Source of the DNA: Bordetella avium
GTDB taxonomy: Bacteria > Pseudomonadota > Gammaproteobacteria > Burkholderiales > Burkholderiaceae_B
Assembly: GCF_034424645.1 (NCBI RefSeq)
Contig: NZ_CP139969.1
Location: 1,674,001 to 1,738,000, forward strand
Reading direction: 5' to 3'
Length of the DNA stretch: 64,000 nucleotides
The stretch's first letter is position 1. Each line of letters begins with the position of its first letter. The translations under genes and the position numbers were made by a program. Shown here piece after piece: positions 19,155 to 29,130 of this stretch. The notes beneath the pieces are model-generated. The model ran no database searches. It was not told the DNA's origin and was given only the letters and a program-made list of their open reading frames with translations.

Positions 19155-20759
19155 GTGATCTCTACCGCCAATCTCACCATTCAGTTTGGGCCCAAACCGC
19201 TTTTCGAGAACGTCAGCGTCAAGTTCGGCGAAGGTAACCGGTACGGCCTGATCGGGGCCAACGGTTCGGGTAAGTCCACCTTCATGAAGATCATCGGTGG
19301 CGACCTCGAAGCCTCCGCCGGTAATGTATCCCTGGACCCAGGCGTGCGCCTGGGCAAGCTGCGCCAGGATCAGTTCGCATTTGAAGATGTGCGCGTGCTC
19401 GATGTGGTCATGATGGGCCACACCGAGATGTGGGGCGCCATGTCCGAGCGTGACGCCATCTACGCCAATCCCGAAGCGACCGAAGACGACTACATGCGCG
19501 CGGCCGAGCTTGAAGCCAAGTTCGCCGAGTACGACGGTTATACCGCCGAGGCGCGCGCGGGCGAATTGTTGCTGGGTTTGGAAATCGGCGTCGATCAGCA
19601 CAATCTGCTGATGCGCGAAGTCGCGCCGGGCTGGAAACTGCGCGTCCTGCTGGCGCAGGCGCTGTTCTCCAATCCCGATGTGCTGCTGCTGGATGAGCCG
19701 ACCAACAACCTGGACATCAACACCATCCGCTGGCTGGAAAACGTGCTCAACGGTTATCAGAGCACCATGATCATCATCAGCCATGATCGTCACTTCCTGA
19801 ACCAGGTTTGCACCCACATGGCCGATGTGGATTACGGTGACATCCGCATCTATCCCGGCAACTACGACGATTACATGCTGGCCTCGACCCAGGCCCGTGA
19901 GCGTCTGACGGCCAATAACGCCAAGGCCAAGGAACGCATCACCGAATTGCAGGACTTCGTTCGCCGCTTTGCCGCCAACAAGTCCAAGTCACGCCAGGCC
20001 ACGTCGCGTCTCAAGCAGATCGACCGCATCAAGGCGGAGCAGGTCGTGGTCAAGCCGTCGTCGCGCCAGAACCCCTACATCCGCTTCGAGCAAAACAAGG
20101 TCATGCACCGTCAAGCGGTCACGCTCGAGCGCCTGAGCAAGAGCTATGATGCGCCCGTCATCCGTGATTTTTCGGCGATGGTCGAAGCCGGCGAAAAAAT
20201 CGCCATCATCGGCGCCAACGGTGTCGGCAAGACGACCCTGCTGCGTTTATTGGCCGGGGACGTCGCGCCCGACTCGGGTTCGGTGAAGTGGTCGGACAAC
20301 GCAGATATCGGTTACATGGCTCAGGATGTTTCCGATCAATTCCTGCAAACCGATATCAATCTGTTTGACTGGATGGCGAATTACCGCCAGCCCGGCGATG
20401 ACGATCAGGCCATTCGTTCGGCACTGGGCCGTCTGCTGTTCTCCAGCGATGACTTGCCCAAGGCGCCCAAAGTGCTGTCGGGCGGCGAAAAAAACCGCAT
20501 GACTTTTGGTCGTTTGATGCTGGGCCGCCACAACGTGTTGTTGCTGGACGAGCCCACCAATCACCTCGATATGGAGTCCATCGAATCGCTGCAATTTGCG
20601 TTAGAGAAGTTCGAGGGGACCTTGGTGTTTGTCTCGCATGACCGCGAGTTCGTATCGGGGCTGGCCACGCGCGTGATTGAAATCCTGCCCTCTGGCGAGA
20701 TCGTCGATTACCGCGGCGGCTATGAAGACTACCTCGCATCGCGCGGTATCGAAAGCTGA
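19155..20759 (+). CDS. ybiT: ABC-F family ATPase YbiT
   Basis: 534 residues that follow E. coli YbiT almost block for block from memory: [58 protein letters not shown], then the second cassette with [20 protein letters not shown] and [17 protein letters not shown]. It has two ATPase domains with a linker and no membrane part. ABC-F proteins act on the ribosomal E/P sites. The start is GTG 19155, which matches the conserved N-terminus. The 5' leader has a perfect stem (ATGGCCT 19072-19078, AGGCCAT 19084-19090), and a strong terminator follows. Confidence 0.95.
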   Translation: MISTANLTIQFGPKPLFENVSVKFGEGNRYGLIGANGSGKSTFMKIIGGDLEASAGNVSLDPGVRLGKLRQDQFAFEDVRVLDVVMMGHTEMWGAMSERDAIYANPEATEDDYMRAAELEAKFAEYDGYTAEARAGELLLGLEIGVDQHNLLMREVAPGWKLRVLLAQALFSNPDVLLLDEPTNNLDINTIRWLENVLNGYQSTMIIISHDRHFLNQVCTHMADVDYGDIRIYPGNYDDYMLASTQARERLTANNAKAKERITELQDFVRRFAANKSKSRQATSRLKQIDRIKAEQVVVKPSSRQNPYIRFEQNKVMHRQAVTLERLSKSYDAPVIRDFSAMVEAGEKIAIIGANGVGKTTLLRLLAGDVAPDSGSVKWSDNADIGYMAQDVSDQFLQTDINLFDWMANYRQPGDDDQAIRSALGRLLFSSDDLPKAPKVLSGGEKNRMTFGRLMLGRHNVLLLDEPTNHLDMESIESLQFALEKFEGTLVFVSHDREFVSGLATRVIEILPSGEIVDYRGGYEDYLASRGIES

Positions 20760-20794
20760 ATCCTTTCCGGGGTGAGCGCCCCGGTGTGGTCCAG

Positions 20795-20828
20795 ACGGCA
20801 CGGTGACCCCGTGCCGTTTTGTATTTTT
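20795..20828 (+). terminator. Rho-independent terminator after ybiT
   Basis: A perfect 9-bp stem, ACGGCACGG (20795-20803) and CCGTGCCGT (20809-20817), with a five-base loop, is followed by a T-rich run to 20828. Confidence 0.9.
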
Positions 20829-20922
20829 ATAACTAAAAGTTTTTAAAAAATTAGATAAATATCGTTTGGATTTATATAGCGGATTGCTAGATTAGGCGCT
20901 TATCTGTCTGGCACCCGCATTC

Positions 20923-21681
20923 ATGAATCTGACCTTCGATCACGTCTACAAGCAATTCGGCGACCTGCGTGTCGTCGATGGCTTCAGCAGTGAATTCACG
21001 TCTGGCGAACTCGTGGCTCTGGTCGGACCTTCGGGCTGCGGCAAATCCACCTTGCTGCATTTGGCTGCCGGTCTTGAACAGGCAAATCAGGGGCGTGTGC
21101 TGGCAGATGGTCTGCCCGTGAGCGGGCCGCATCCCAGTCGCACGCTGGTCTTTCAGGAACATGCGCTCTATCCCTGGCTGACCCTGCGTGACAACGTTGC
21201 GCTGGCGCTGGAATTTCAGAAAACCCCCAAGCGCGAGGCCCGCGCTGGCGCACAGGCCTGGCTGGACCGCGTCGGACTGGGTGGTTTTGAAGCCTATTAC
21301 CCGCACCAGGTTTCGGGCGGAATGCGCCAACGCGCCGCGCTGGCGCGGGCGTTTATCGCCCAGCCGCAAACCTTGTTGATGGACGAGCCCTTCGGCGCCC
21401 TGGATGCCTTGACCCGTCTGAGTCTCCAGGATGTGCTGCGGCAGTTGATCCTCGAGGAAAAACCCACGGTGCTGCTCGTTACCCACGACGTCGATGAGGC
21501 TTTGTTCCTGGCCGACCGTATTGTGGTCTTCTCGCCCCGTCCGGCGCGGGTATTGCGTGAGTTCAACCTCGCGCATCGCAGCAAAACCCATGATTTGTCG
21601 GGTCTGGTCGACGAAAAACGCGAAATTTTGCGCCTTTTGGGCATTGCCGTGGGTCAAGACCACGTCGCTCAGGCGGCGTAA
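20923..21681 (+). CDS. ABC transporter ATP-binding protein, SsuB/TauB/NrtD type
   Basis: 252 residues. Walker A GPSGCGKST (about 36-44), signature VSGGMRQRAALARAF (about 128) and Walker B LLMDEPFGALDALTR (about 150) are present, followed by LLVTHDVDEALFLADRIVV. The LVFQEHALYPWLT Q-loop and the DVDEA H-loop region match the nitrate/sulfonate/taurine family. It powers the permease encoded at 22705 and is the first gene of a four-gene importer operon. An AT-rich promoter-like stretch precedes it. Confidence 0.92.
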   Translation: MNLTFDHVYKQFGDLRVVDGFSSEFTSGELVALVGPSGCGKSTLLHLAAGLEQANQGRVLADGLPVSGPHPSRTLVFQEHALYPWLTLRDNVALALEFQKTPKREARAGAQAWLDRVGLGGFEAYYPHQVSGGMRQRAALARAFIAQPQTLLMDEPFGALDALTRLSLQDVLRQLILEEKPTVLLVTHDVDEALFLADRIVVFSPRPARVLREFNLAHRSKTHDLSGLVDEKREILRLLGIAVGQDHVAQAA

Positions 21682-21709
21682 GCCCGTGCCCTGTAACTGG
21701 AGCTCCATC

Positions 21710-22708
21710 ATGAAATTCAAGCAATGGCTAACCCTGCCGCTGGCCGCAGCGCTTCTGGCAGCCGCGCCCGCCATGGCGGCCGAAAAATTCCGCGTAGGCT
21801 ATCTGCGTGTCATGGATGATGCGCAGGCCATCGTCGCTCAAGAGGGCGGTTTTTACAAAAACGCCGGTCTGGACACCGAACTCATTGAATTCAAGTCAGG
21901 CACAGACCTCATCAAGGCCATCGTCGGCGGTCAGCTCGATATTGGTGTGCTGGGCTTCACCAATGCCGTAGCCTGGGCTTCCAAGGGGGCGGATCTGAAG
22001 GTGGTCGGCGGTGCGCAACAGGGTTACCACTCCCTGCTGGTGCGTGACGACTCGGGCATCAAGGACATTGCCGGCCTGAAGGGCAAGACGCTGGCCTCGC
22101 AGGCCGAAGGCAGCACGGCCGACGTGGTGCTCAAGGGCGTGGTGCTCAAGGAAGGCAAGCTGGGTGAGGGCGATGTCAACGTCATGGGTGTGAGCCCGGC
22201 GGTGGCGGTGCAATCACTGGTCGGCAAGCGGGTGGACGCGGCCTTTCTGTTTGAACCCTATGACCGTATTGCGCAGTTGGTGGCGCCGGTCAAGCAGATT
22301 TATGAGGTCGGCCAGGCCTGGCCTTTCCCCTGCATGGTGGTGATCACCTCGGGCGACACGCTGAACAAACGCAAGGATGATGTCTGGAAGGCCCTGGATG
22401 CCCAAAGGGCGGCCATTGATCTGTTGCAACAGCGGCCGGATGAGGCCTCTAAGCTGATCGCTTCTTACTTTATCGCCGAACCCACGCTCAAAACCCTGAC
22501 GCGCGGTGAACTGCCGCGAGAAACAGTCATTAGCGAGGCGATCCGCACCCAGGTGTTCACGCCGGCCCTGACCGACAAGGACACCCGACGCATGCAGGAA
22601 ATCGCCGATATTCTGCAGGCCCAGGGCTCGCTCAAGACCCGTGATGGCAAGCCTTATGACGTGTCTTCCATCGTTGATCTGTCCTGGCAAGAGGCTCGTA
22701 AGCTTTGA
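21710..22708 (+). CDS. ABC transporter substrate-binding protein, SsuA/TauA/NMT1-like
   Basis: 332 residues with a 24-residue signal peptide (cleavage at AMA-AEKF). The fold is that of SsuA/TauA periplasmic proteins: FRVGYLRVMDDAQAIVAQEGGFYKNAGLDTELIEF, where the first loops contact the ligand, then GTDLIKAIVGGQLDIG and DAAFLFEPYDRIAQL. The substrate is not readable from sequence; sulfonates, nitrate analogues and pyrimidine precursors are all imported by this family. GGAG precedes ATG 21710; the frame is open further upstream but lies within the ATPase gene. It overlaps the permease gene by four bases. Confidence 0.88.
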   Translation: MKFKQWLTLPLAAALLAAAPAMAAEKFRVGYLRVMDDAQAIVAQEGGFYKNAGLDTELIEFKSGTDLIKAIVGGQLDIGVLGFTNAVAWASKGADLKVVGGAQQGYHSLLVRDDSGIKDIAGLKGKTLASQAEGSTADVVLKGVVLKEGKLGEGDVNVMGVSPAVAVQSLVGKRVDAAFLFEPYDRIAQLVAPVKQIYEVGQAWPFPCMVVITSGDTLNKRKDDVWKALDAQRAAIDLLQQRPDEASKLIASYFIAEPTLKTLTRGELPRETVISEAIRTQVFTPALTDKDTRRMQEIADILQAQGSLKTRDGKPYDVSSIVDLSWQEARKL

Positions 22709-23472
22709 ACTCACGTGTCACGGGTATGCGCAAGCACCTTGCGGGGGGGCTTGGCGTGCTTTTCATCCTCTTGATTTGGCAGGTCGCGGCCTGGATACTT
22801 CCCGACTTTCTCATGCCCGGCGTGCCCACGGTGCTGCATCGTCTGACCGAGGAAGTCGGCAAACCCAGCTTCCATCAGTCGCTGACCGGCACCTTGATGC
22901 GCCTTGGCGCAGGCTATGGGCTGGCGCTGCTGGCGGGTATAGGCTTTGGCCTGATCGCCGCCTTGCTGTTCTTCTTCCGTGAAGTGCTGCGCAGCGCCAT
23001 TGTCATTTTGCAGTCCATCCCTTCTATTGCCTGGGTGCCGCTCTTTCTCATCGTGATGGGTTTCGGCAATACGCCCATTATTGTCGTGGTGGCGCTGTCG
23101 GCCTTCTTCCCGGCGGCCCTCAGTGTGATGAACGCGACCGAATCGGTGCAGCGTGTGCACGTATCGGCGGCTCGCGTGATGGGCGCCACGCCCTGGGGTT
23201 TGGTCAAGCGCGTTTATCTGCCGGCCGTCATGCCGGAACTGATCACCGGCGCGCAACTGGCTTTCGGCAACGCCTGGCGTGCACTGATCTCGGCGGAAAT
23301 GCTGATCGGCTTTGGCAAAGGCCTGGGTCGTTCGCTGTCTTACTCGGGTGAGATTGCCGATATGACCGGCGTCATGACTAATATTTTGGTCATCGCCGTA
23401 CTGGCCGCGTTGATTGATCAGCTCGTACTCGAAAAGCTCAAGCAGCGCTTGCTGCGCTACCAATACGTATGA
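22705..23472 (+). CDS. ABC transporter permease, SsuC/TauC type
   Basis: 255 residues with about six membrane helices and the BPD_transp_1 EAA loop (AARVMGATPWGLVKRVYLPAVMPELITG, about 155-180). TTG 22705 overlaps the binding-protein stop as TTGA; ATG 22726 is an alternative seven codons in. It forms the inner-membrane channel with the ATPase at 20923. Confidence 0.88.
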   Translation: MNSRVTGMRKHLAGGLGVLFILLIWQVAAWILPDFLMPGVPTVLHRLTEEVGKPSFHQSLTGTLMRLGAGYGLALLAGIGFGLIAALLFFFREVLRSAIVILQSIPSIAWVPLFLIVMGFGNTPIIVVVALSAFFPAALSVMNATESVQRVHVSAARVMGATPWGLVKRVYLPAVMPELITGAQLAFGNAWRALISAEMLIGFGKGLGRSLSYSGEIADMTGVMTNILVIAVLAALIDQLVLEKLKQRLLRYQYV

Positions 23473-24260
23473 GACGGCTCATTACGGGATTGCTGCTTTG
23501 TCTTGCCGCCGCGCCTTGGGCGGCTCAGGCGGATGTGGCGTTCTCCCAGGCCCGGGCGCGCGGCGAGCTACGCGTGGGCATACCGGCCCAGACGGCGGAC
23601 TTGCCTGCGGGCGCGAAAGTCCGCACGCCCGAGCGTCTCGATATGCCGGTGGCGGCCAAGCTGGCCGAGCGGCTCGGTCTGCCCTTGGTGCTGGTTGTGG
23701 TGCCGGCTGAGCAGGCCAGCGAGGCGTTGGCCCAGGGGCGCGCCGACGTCGTGCTAGCCGATCGTGTCGATACCGCGCCGATGGGACCGTATTGGGTAGG
23801 CAGCGGTTATAGCGGCCAGCCCAAAGCCGTCATCCGCAACGACACCCCCCTGCGCCAATGGTCGGAAGTGGCCGGCAAGCGTGTTTGCATGGCGCAAAGC
23901 AACAACCGAGCCGAGGCGCTGGCCCGGCGTTATGGCGCCACTGTGCAAACCTATGCCGCCCCATCCGATGCCTTGGTGGGCGTTCGCGAAGGCCGTTGCG
24001 ATATCGGTCTGATCGACGATAGTGTGTGGGCGCCGCTGATGCGTTTGCCGGAGTGGCGCAAGTTTGCGTTTTCTCTGCCGGCAGAGGGAGGCCGGGCCGA
24101 ACTGGGCTGGCTGGCTGCGCCGGCCGAGGCCGATTGGCTAAGGCTGGAGATGCGCGCCTGGCGGGCGACGGGTTTTTGGACGGCGCTGGCAAATAAATGG
24201 GCTCGCGACCTAGCCTTCGATGTGTATCTGGACCAGGAAGTGGCCGACTGCCATGGCTGA
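23469..24260 (+). CDS. Periplasmic solute-binding-like protein (SBP family 3 type), function unassigned
   Basis: 263 residues with a signal peptide (cleavage near AAQA-DVAF). The mature part resembles family-3 binding proteins: RARGELRVGIPAQT at the start, a lobe with GRADVVLADRV, then a WSEVAGKRVCMAQSNN hinge. Two Cys residues in the second lobe (KRVCMAQ, EGRCDIG) could form a disulfide. It overlaps the permease gene by four bases (ATGA), so this importer operon has two unrelated periplasmic proteins. It may be an auxiliary receptor or sensor for the same substrate. Confidence 0.72.
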   Translation: MRRLITGLLLCLAAAPWAAQADVAFSQARARGELRVGIPAQTADLPAGAKVRTPERLDMPVAAKLAERLGLPLVLVVVPAEQASEALAQGRADVVLADRVDTAPMGPYWVGSGYSGQPKAVIRNDTPLRQWSEVAGKRVCMAQSNNRAEALARRYGATVQTYAAPSDALVGVREGRCDIGLIDDSVWAPLMRLPEWRKFAFSLPAEGGRAELGWLAAPAEADWLRLEMRAWRATGFWTALANKWARDLAFDVYLDQEVADCHG

Positions 24261-24885
24261 AGCGCCGGTACAATCCGGGGGTATGCTCCAGACTCTCGCC
24301 GCCGCCTGCTCCTTCGAAGAAGACATCAAGAAAAGCCGTTTTGCCGCGCATGCCGCGCCGGTGGCAAGCGTGGCCGAGGCGATGGCGTTTTTCGCGGCCC
24401 ACACGGTGGCCGAGGCGACCCATAATTGCTGGGCTTATCGCATCGGCAACGAATATCGCTACAACGATGATGGCGAGCCAGGAGGCACGGCCGGGCGGCC
24501 GATCTTGCAGGCCATAGACGGCCAGGGTCTGGACCGCGTGGCGGTGCTGGTGGTGCGTTGGTTCGGGGGAATCAAGCTGGGGGCGGGCGGTCTGGTGCGC
24601 GCTTACGGCGGTTGCGCCGCAAATTGCCTGCGCGCCGGGATGTATCTAGACATTATTCCGATGGTGCGTGTGCGCTGCCGCTGCGGTTTCGCCGAGCTGG
24701 CCTTGTTGCGCGCTCGACTCGGGTCGGCGGGCGCCGTTGTGCTCGATGAGGTGTTCGATGAGCTGGGGGTGGCGCTGACGCTGGAAATGCCAGCCGCAGT
24801 GCAAGCCGAATTGGCTCGCGCCGCCGCCAACATTACCCGGGGGCAATCCGGGTGGGAAGCGCTGCCGCAGGCCGCGCTTGACTGA
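24253..24885 (+). CDS. yigZ: YigZ/IMPACT family protein
   Basis: 210 residues. The N-terminal UPF0029/IMPACT domain has FEEDIKKSRFAAHA, CWAYRIGNEYRYNDDGEPGGTAG and VVRWFGGIKLGAGGLVRAYG (about 45-125), the strongest family signature. A smaller C-terminal ferredoxin-like domain follows. The role of bacterial YigZ is unclear; the eukaryotic relative regulates translation. ATG 24253 overlaps the upstream gene by eight bases. ATG 24283 is an alternative that sits immediately downstream of a TACAAT hexamer. Confidence 0.88.
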   Translation: MAEAPVQSGGMLQTLAAACSFEEDIKKSRFAAHAAPVASVAEAMAFFAAHTVAEATHNCWAYRIGNEYRYNDDGEPGGTAGRPILQAIDGQGLDRVAVLVVRWFGGIKLGAGGLVRAYGGCAANCLRAGMYLDIIPMVRVRCRCGFAELALLRARLGSAGAVVLDEVFDELGVALTLEMPAAVQAELARAAANITRGQSGWEALPQAALD

Positions 24886-24887
24886 TC

Positions 24888-25271
24888 TCAGGCCTGTTCG
24901 CCTTCGGGCTTTTCGCGAGCTTGTGCGATGTCGCGGTGAACCTGGGCCATATCGACTTCTTTGACCTTGGTCAGCAATTCTTCGAGCTGGCCCGCGCTCA
25001 GGGCGCCGGCTTGCGAGAATAGCAGCACTTTTTCGCGGAAGACCATCAGGGTCGGAATGGAACGGATGCCCAGCGCACCGGCCAGTTCCTGTTCGACGTC
25101 AGTGTTGACCTTGGCGAAGGTGACGTCGGGGTGCTTTTCTGCGGCCTGTTCAAATACCGGAGCAAAGCCACGGCAGGGGCCGCACCAGGGGGCCCAGAAA
25201 TCGATAATCAGCGTGCCATCAGGCTTGATGGCTTCCTGGAAAGAATCTTTGCTAAGTTCGACGATGCTCAT
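24888..25271 (-). CDS. trx: Thioredoxin
   Basis: 127 residues. The redox centre is FWAPWCGPCRGFAPVF (CGPC at about 30-33), the cis-Pro is in IRSIPTLMVF, and the usual thioredoxin length is extended by about 20 C-terminal residues (VHRDIAQAREKPEGEQA). There is no signal peptide, so it is a cytoplasmic dithiol-disulfide exchanger. It is convergent with yigZ, their stops being two bases apart. It is a secondary thioredoxin rather than clearly TrxA. Confidence 0.92.
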   Translation of the reverse strand: MSIVELSKDSFQEAIKPDGTLIIDFWAPWCGPCRGFAPVFEQAAEKHPDVTFAKVNTDVEQELAGALGIRSIPTLMVFREKVLLFSQAGALSAGQLEELLTKVKEVDMAQVHRDIAQAREKPEGEQA

Positions 25272-25349
25272 GGCGTAGTCCTTGCCGGGTGACGGCGGTA
25301 AGGGCGAGTGTTACCCAGTTTGCGCGATTCAGGACCGCGATTCAAGTGC

Positions 25350-25370
25350 GGGTCCGCCAAACGCGGACCC
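25350..25370. terminator. Hairpin between the LLM oxidoreductase and thioredoxin genes
   Basis: A perfect 8-bp stem, GGGTCCGC (25350-25357) and GCGGACCC (25363-25370), lies 13 bases past the stop of the minus-strand LLM gene. There is no T-run, so termination would need another factor. Confidence 0.45.
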
Positions 25371-25382
25371 CGCGTGTTGTGT

Positions 25383-26417
25383 TCAGACAGGACGGCCGAC
25401 GCCAGCCTGCTTCAGGGAAGCCACGATCTCATAAGAGCGCAGCCGGTCTTCATGGCGATAGAAATCTGAAACAATCATGACCTCATCGGCCTCGGTGCGT
25501 GCGATCAGGTCTTCCAGTTTGCGTTTTACCGTATCGGGGCCGCCCACGATGGCCGCCGCAAGCTTCTGCTCGACGGCTGCGCGCTCCCATTCGTTCCAGT
25601 GCCCGTCCATGGTTTCGACGGGGGGGTGCAATGGCAGGCGATGGCCGCGCACAAGAGACAGAAACTTGAGTTGTTGGGTCGTGGACAGGAACTGCGCTTC
25701 TTCATCGGTGGGGGCCGCGACCACGGGCACGCCTATCATGGCGTGCGGGCGCGGTAGGGCGGCCGACGGCTTGAACAGGTGGCGGTACAGGCGCATGGCG
25801 GCCATGCCTTCGGGCGAGAAGTGTCCTGCGAACGAGAAGGGCAGGCCCAGTTCGGCAGCCATGCGGGCCGAAAAATCGCTCGAACCCAACAGCCAGATCG
25901 GCACGTTCAGTCCGGCGCCAGGGATGGCGCGCACGGTCTGGCCGGGACGCTCGGGCCCCAGCAGGGCGCGCAGCTCTTCGACCAGTGCCGGAAACTCCAG
26001 CCCGCTGCGCGGGCTGCGCCGCAAAGCATGCTGTGTTGCGCCATCGCTGCCGGGCGCGCGGCCCAGGCCCAGGTCGATGCGGCCCGGGTAGAGGCTTTCC
26101 AGCGTGCCGAACTGTTCGGCGATGATGAGCGGCGCGTGGTTGGGCAGCATGATGCCGCCCGAGCCGACGCGCAGGGTATGGGTTTTGCCGGCCACCAGGC
26201 CGATCAGTACGGCGGTGGCGCTGCTGGCCACGCCGGTGATGTTGTGATGTTCGGCCAGCCAGAAGCGCTGATAGCCCAGCCGCTCGACATGCTGCGCCAG
26301 ATCCACCGTGTTGCGGAACGCGTCAGCGGCCGTGCGGCCCTGAACGATGGGGGCAAGGTCAAGGACCGAAAAGGGAATGGCGGCCAAGGGGCTCATGGAT
26401 ACAGACTCCGTCGTCAT
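25383..26417 (-). CDS. LLM-class flavin-dependent oxidoreductase (luciferase-like, YhbW type)
   Basis: 344 residues of a TIM-barrel bacterial-luciferase-like protein. Typical stretches are [64 protein letters not shown] and [11 protein letters not shown], then a [19 protein letters not shown] flavin-contact segment. It uses FMN supplied by a reductase to oxidise an unknown substrate. The downstream neighbour on the same strand is thioredoxin; the upstream one is the purine permease. Confidence 0.9.
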   Translation of the reverse strand: MTTESVSMSPLAAIPFSVLDLAPIVQGRTAADAFRNTVDLAQHVERLGYQRFWLAEHHNITGVASSATAVLIGLVAGKTHTLRVGSGGIMLPNHAPLIIAEQFGTLESLYPGRIDLGLGRAPGSDGATQHALRRSPRSGLEFPALVEELRALLGPERPGQTVRAIPGAGLNVPIWLLGSSDFSARMAAELGLPFSFAGHFSPEGMAAMRLYRHLFKPSAALPRPHAMIGVPVVAAPTDEEAQFLSTTQQLKFLSLVRGHRLPLHPPVETMDGHWNEWERAAVEQKLAAAIVGGPDTVKRKLEDLIARTEADEVMIVSDFYRHEDRLRSYEIVASLKQAGVGRPV

Positions 26418-26508
26418 GCTGACGCGGCGTCAGCCATGGAAAGATGGTTTGCTATCCACGAAGTGTATCGGCCTTTTCGAGCCAGGGTCCGAGCAACCTT
26501 GCCGCCGG

Positions 26509-26539
26509 TCGGGTCGATAGTTTGCCTATATCGACCCGA
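26509..26539. terminator. Perfect 11-bp inverted repeat downstream of the purine permease gene
   Basis: TCGGGTCGATA (26509-26519) and TATCGACCCGA (26529-26539) flank a nine-base loop. It sits 11 bases past the stop of the minus-strand permease gene. There is no T-run, so it is a probable 3'-end-stabilising or factor-dependent terminator hairpin. Confidence 0.5.
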
Positions 26540-26549
26540 TGCCGCCTGC

Positions 26550-27842
26550 TTAGGTGGGGAAGAAGGCGTAGCGGATCACGAAGAGCGCCGCCACCAGCCA
26601 GGTCGCCGGATGCACTTCGCGCAGGCGACCCGTGAAGGTCTTGAGCACGACGTAGCTGATGAAGCCGAAGGCCAGGCCGTTGGCGATCGAGTAGGTAAAG
26701 GGCATCACCAGGGCCGTCAAGGCCGCTGGCGTGGCTTCCGACACCTCGTTCCAATCGATCTCGATCAGTTCGCGCATCATCAGGCCGGCCACGTAGAGCA
26801 GGGCAGGCGCTGTGGCGTAGGCGGGCACGGAACTGGCCAGCGGCGAAATGAACAGGGCGGCCAGGAACAGCAAGGCCACGACCAGCGCCGTCATGCCGGT
26901 GCGTCCGCCAGCCTGTACGCCCGAGGCGCTTTCGACGAAGGCGGTGGTGCTGCTGGTGCCAAGCACGGAGCCGGCCACGATGGCGGTACTGTCGGCGAAC
27001 AGCGCGCGGCCCAGATTGTTGGGACGGTCCTCGGGGACCAGGCCGGCGCGTTTGGCCACACCCATCAGCGTGCCAGTGGCATCGAAGACCTCAACCAGCA
27101 CAAACACCAGGATCACGTTCACCAGACCGGTGTGCAGCGCGCCCATGATGTCCAGTTTCATAAAGGTCGGCGCGAGGCTGGGCGGGGCGGAGAACACGCC
27201 TCGGAATTCGTTATAGCCCAAGGCCATCGACAACACCGTCACGACCAGAATGCCGATCAGGATGGCTCCGCGCACGCGCAGGGCGTCCAGTACGGCAATG
27301 ATGAAAAAGCCCAGGATCGCGAACAGGGGGCCGTGGCCCCGCAGATCGCCCAAGGCGACCTTGGTGGCGGGGTTCGCCACGACGATGCCGGCGCTCGACA
27401 GCGCGATGATGGCCAGAAACAGGCCGATACCGGCTGCAATGGCGCTGCGCAATGAATGCGGAATGCCGCGGATCAGCCAGGCGCGAATACCGGAAATGGT
27501 CAGAATGAGGAAGATAATGCCCGAAATGAACACCGCGCCCAGCGCCTGTTCCCAGCTATAACCCATGGCCTTGACCACGGTAAAGGCGAAAAAGGCGTTC
27601 AGACCCATGCCCGGCGCCATGCCGATAGGCCAGTTCGCCACCAGCGCCATGATCAGCGAGCCCAGTGCGGCAGCCAGACAGGTCGCCACAAAAATGGCGT
27701 CGCGGTCCATGCCGGTCGCAGACAGAATGTCCGGGTTGACGAAGATGATGTATGACATCGTCAGGAAGGTCGTCAGCCCGGCCACCACCTCTGTTTTTGG
27801 CGTGGTGCCATGCTCACGCAGTTTGAATAGCTTCTCCAGCAT
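26550..27842 (-). CDS. NCS2/AzgA-family purine (guanine/hypoxanthine) permease
   Basis: 430 residues with about 12-13 membrane helices. AzgA/PbuG-type signatures are [20 protein letters not shown] near the start, [14 protein letters not shown] (about 75) and [20 protein letters not shown] (about 285-305), which hold substrate-contact residues. It imports hypoxanthine, guanine or adenine with protons across the inner membrane. It is divergent from tsaD over a 98-base region with TGTATA repeats. I see no purine-riboswitch fold in the short leader. Confidence 0.9.
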   Translation of the reverse strand: MLEKLFKLREHGTTPKTEVVAGLTTFLTMSYIIFVNPDILSATGMDRDAIFVATCLAAALGSLIMALVANWPIGMAPGMGLNAFFAFTVVKAMGYSWEQALGAVFISGIIFLILTISGIRAWLIRGIPHSLRSAIAAGIGLFLAIIALSSAGIVVANPATKVALGDLRGHGPLFAILGFFIIAVLDALRVRGAILIGILVVTVLSMALGYNEFRGVFSAPPSLAPTFMKLDIMGALHTGLVNVILVFVLVEVFDATGTLMGVAKRAGLVPEDRPNNLGRALFADSTAIVAGSVLGTSSTTAFVESASGVQAGGRTGMTALVVALLFLAALFISPLASSVPAYATAPALLYVAGLMMRELIEIDWNEVSEATPAALTALVMPFTYSIANGLAFGFISYVVLKTFTGRLREVHPATWLVAALFVIRYAFFPT

Positions 27843-27940
27843 TAGTATCCCCGGCTGTATATGCAGCGCTGTATAGTCAAAGAAAAAAACGCGGCTTGCC
27901 GCGTGCGGGCGTATTTTCGCACCGTGTAAACTCCAGAGCC

Positions 27941-28978
27941 ATGATTATTCTCGGTTTTGAAAGCTCCTGCGACGAAACGGGCGTCGCTGCCGTTTGTACG
28001 CAACGCGGCCTGCTGGCCCACGCGCTGCATTCCCAGATCGCCATGCATCAGGAATACGGCGGTGTCGTGCCAGAGCTGGCCTCGCGTGACCACATCCGCC
28101 GTATCGTCCCCCTTACCCGCGAAGTGCTGGCGCAGGCCGGTCTGCGCCGCGAAGATGTCGGCGCCGTGGCCTATACCGCCGGGCCTGGGCTGGCTGGCGC
28201 GCTGCTGGTTGGCGCCAGCGTGGCGCAGTCTTTGGCCTGGTCATTGGGCCTGCCGGCCATTGCCATCCACCATCTGGAAGGACATCTGTTGTCTCCGCTG
28301 TTGGCTGACCCGCGCCCCGAATTCCCCTTCGTGGCCCTGCTGGTGTCGGGCGGTCATACCCAATTGATGCGGGTGGACGGCGTGGGCCGTTATGTCTTGC
28401 TGGGCGAAACACTGGACGATGCCGCTGGCGAGGCTTTTGATAAATCCGCCAAGCTGATGGGGCTGGGCTATCCGGGCGGCCCGGCGCTATCGCGTCTGGC
28501 CGAGCAGGGCGACGCCAGCCGTTTCGATCTGCCCCGGCCCATGTTGCACAGTGGTGATCTGGATTTCAGTTTCAGCGGTCTCAAGACCGCCGTGTTGACG
28601 CGGGTCAAGGCCGCCACGCGCGAGGGTGCGCTGGACGAGCAGGCCCGGGCCGATCTGGCCGCCGCAACGCAGGCCGCCATTATTGAAGTGCTGGCGGCCA
28701 AATCCATCCGTGCACTCAAGCAGACTGGCCTGAAGCGGCTTGTGGTGGCGGGCGGCGTAGGGGCCAACAGCCTGCTGCGCCAGCGTCTGGCCGAGGTGTT
28801 GCCGCGCATGAAAGCCACTGCCTATTTCCCGCCGCTTTCGCTGTGCACCGACAACGGCGCCATGATCGCCTTTGCCGCCGCCGAGCGCGTCAAGGCCGGT
28901 CTGGCCAATCTCGAACAGGGTGATCACGCCTTCACTGTGCGCCCACGTTGGGATCTGGCGGAACTGGAGAGGGGCTGA
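27941..28978 (+). CDS. tsaD: tRNA N6-threonylcarbamoyladenosine transferase TsaD
   Basis: 345 residues. TsaD transfers threonylcarbamoyl from TC-AMP to A37 of ANN-decoding tRNAs, working with TsaB and TsaE. The ASKHA fold is visible: [14 protein letters not shown] at the start, the metal-binding HHLEGH (about 109-114), [31 protein letters not shown], then [13 protein letters not shown] and DNGAMIA. ATG 27941 gives the conserved N-terminus; the upstream extension is not needed. Confidence 0.97.
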   Translation: MIILGFESSCDETGVAAVCTQRGLLAHALHSQIAMHQEYGGVVPELASRDHIRRIVPLTREVLAQAGLRREDVGAVAYTAGPGLAGALLVGASVAQSLAWSLGLPAIAIHHLEGHLLSPLLADPRPEFPFVALLVSGGHTQLMRVDGVGRYVLLGETLDDAAGEAFDKSAKLMGLGYPGGPALSRLAEQGDASRFDLPRPMLHSGDLDFSFSGLKTAVLTRVKAATREGALDEQARADLAAATQAAIIEVLAAKSIRALKQTGLKRLVVAGGVGANSLLRQRLAEVLPRMKATAYFPPLSLCTDNGAMIAFAAAERVKAGLANLEQGDHAFTVRPRWDLAELERG

Positions 28979-29130
28979 GCCCTTGAACGCTCATGCCAGA
29001 GCAGGCCTCACGCCGCGACGGGCGGCGCGGCGGCTTCGAGCCCTGGACCTCGGTGCGTGCGGCAGACGGTGCTTTGTGGTTTAGCCCGCTTTTCGCGCTG
29101 TGCTGCAGGTTTGAAGTCCGGCCTGCCCGT

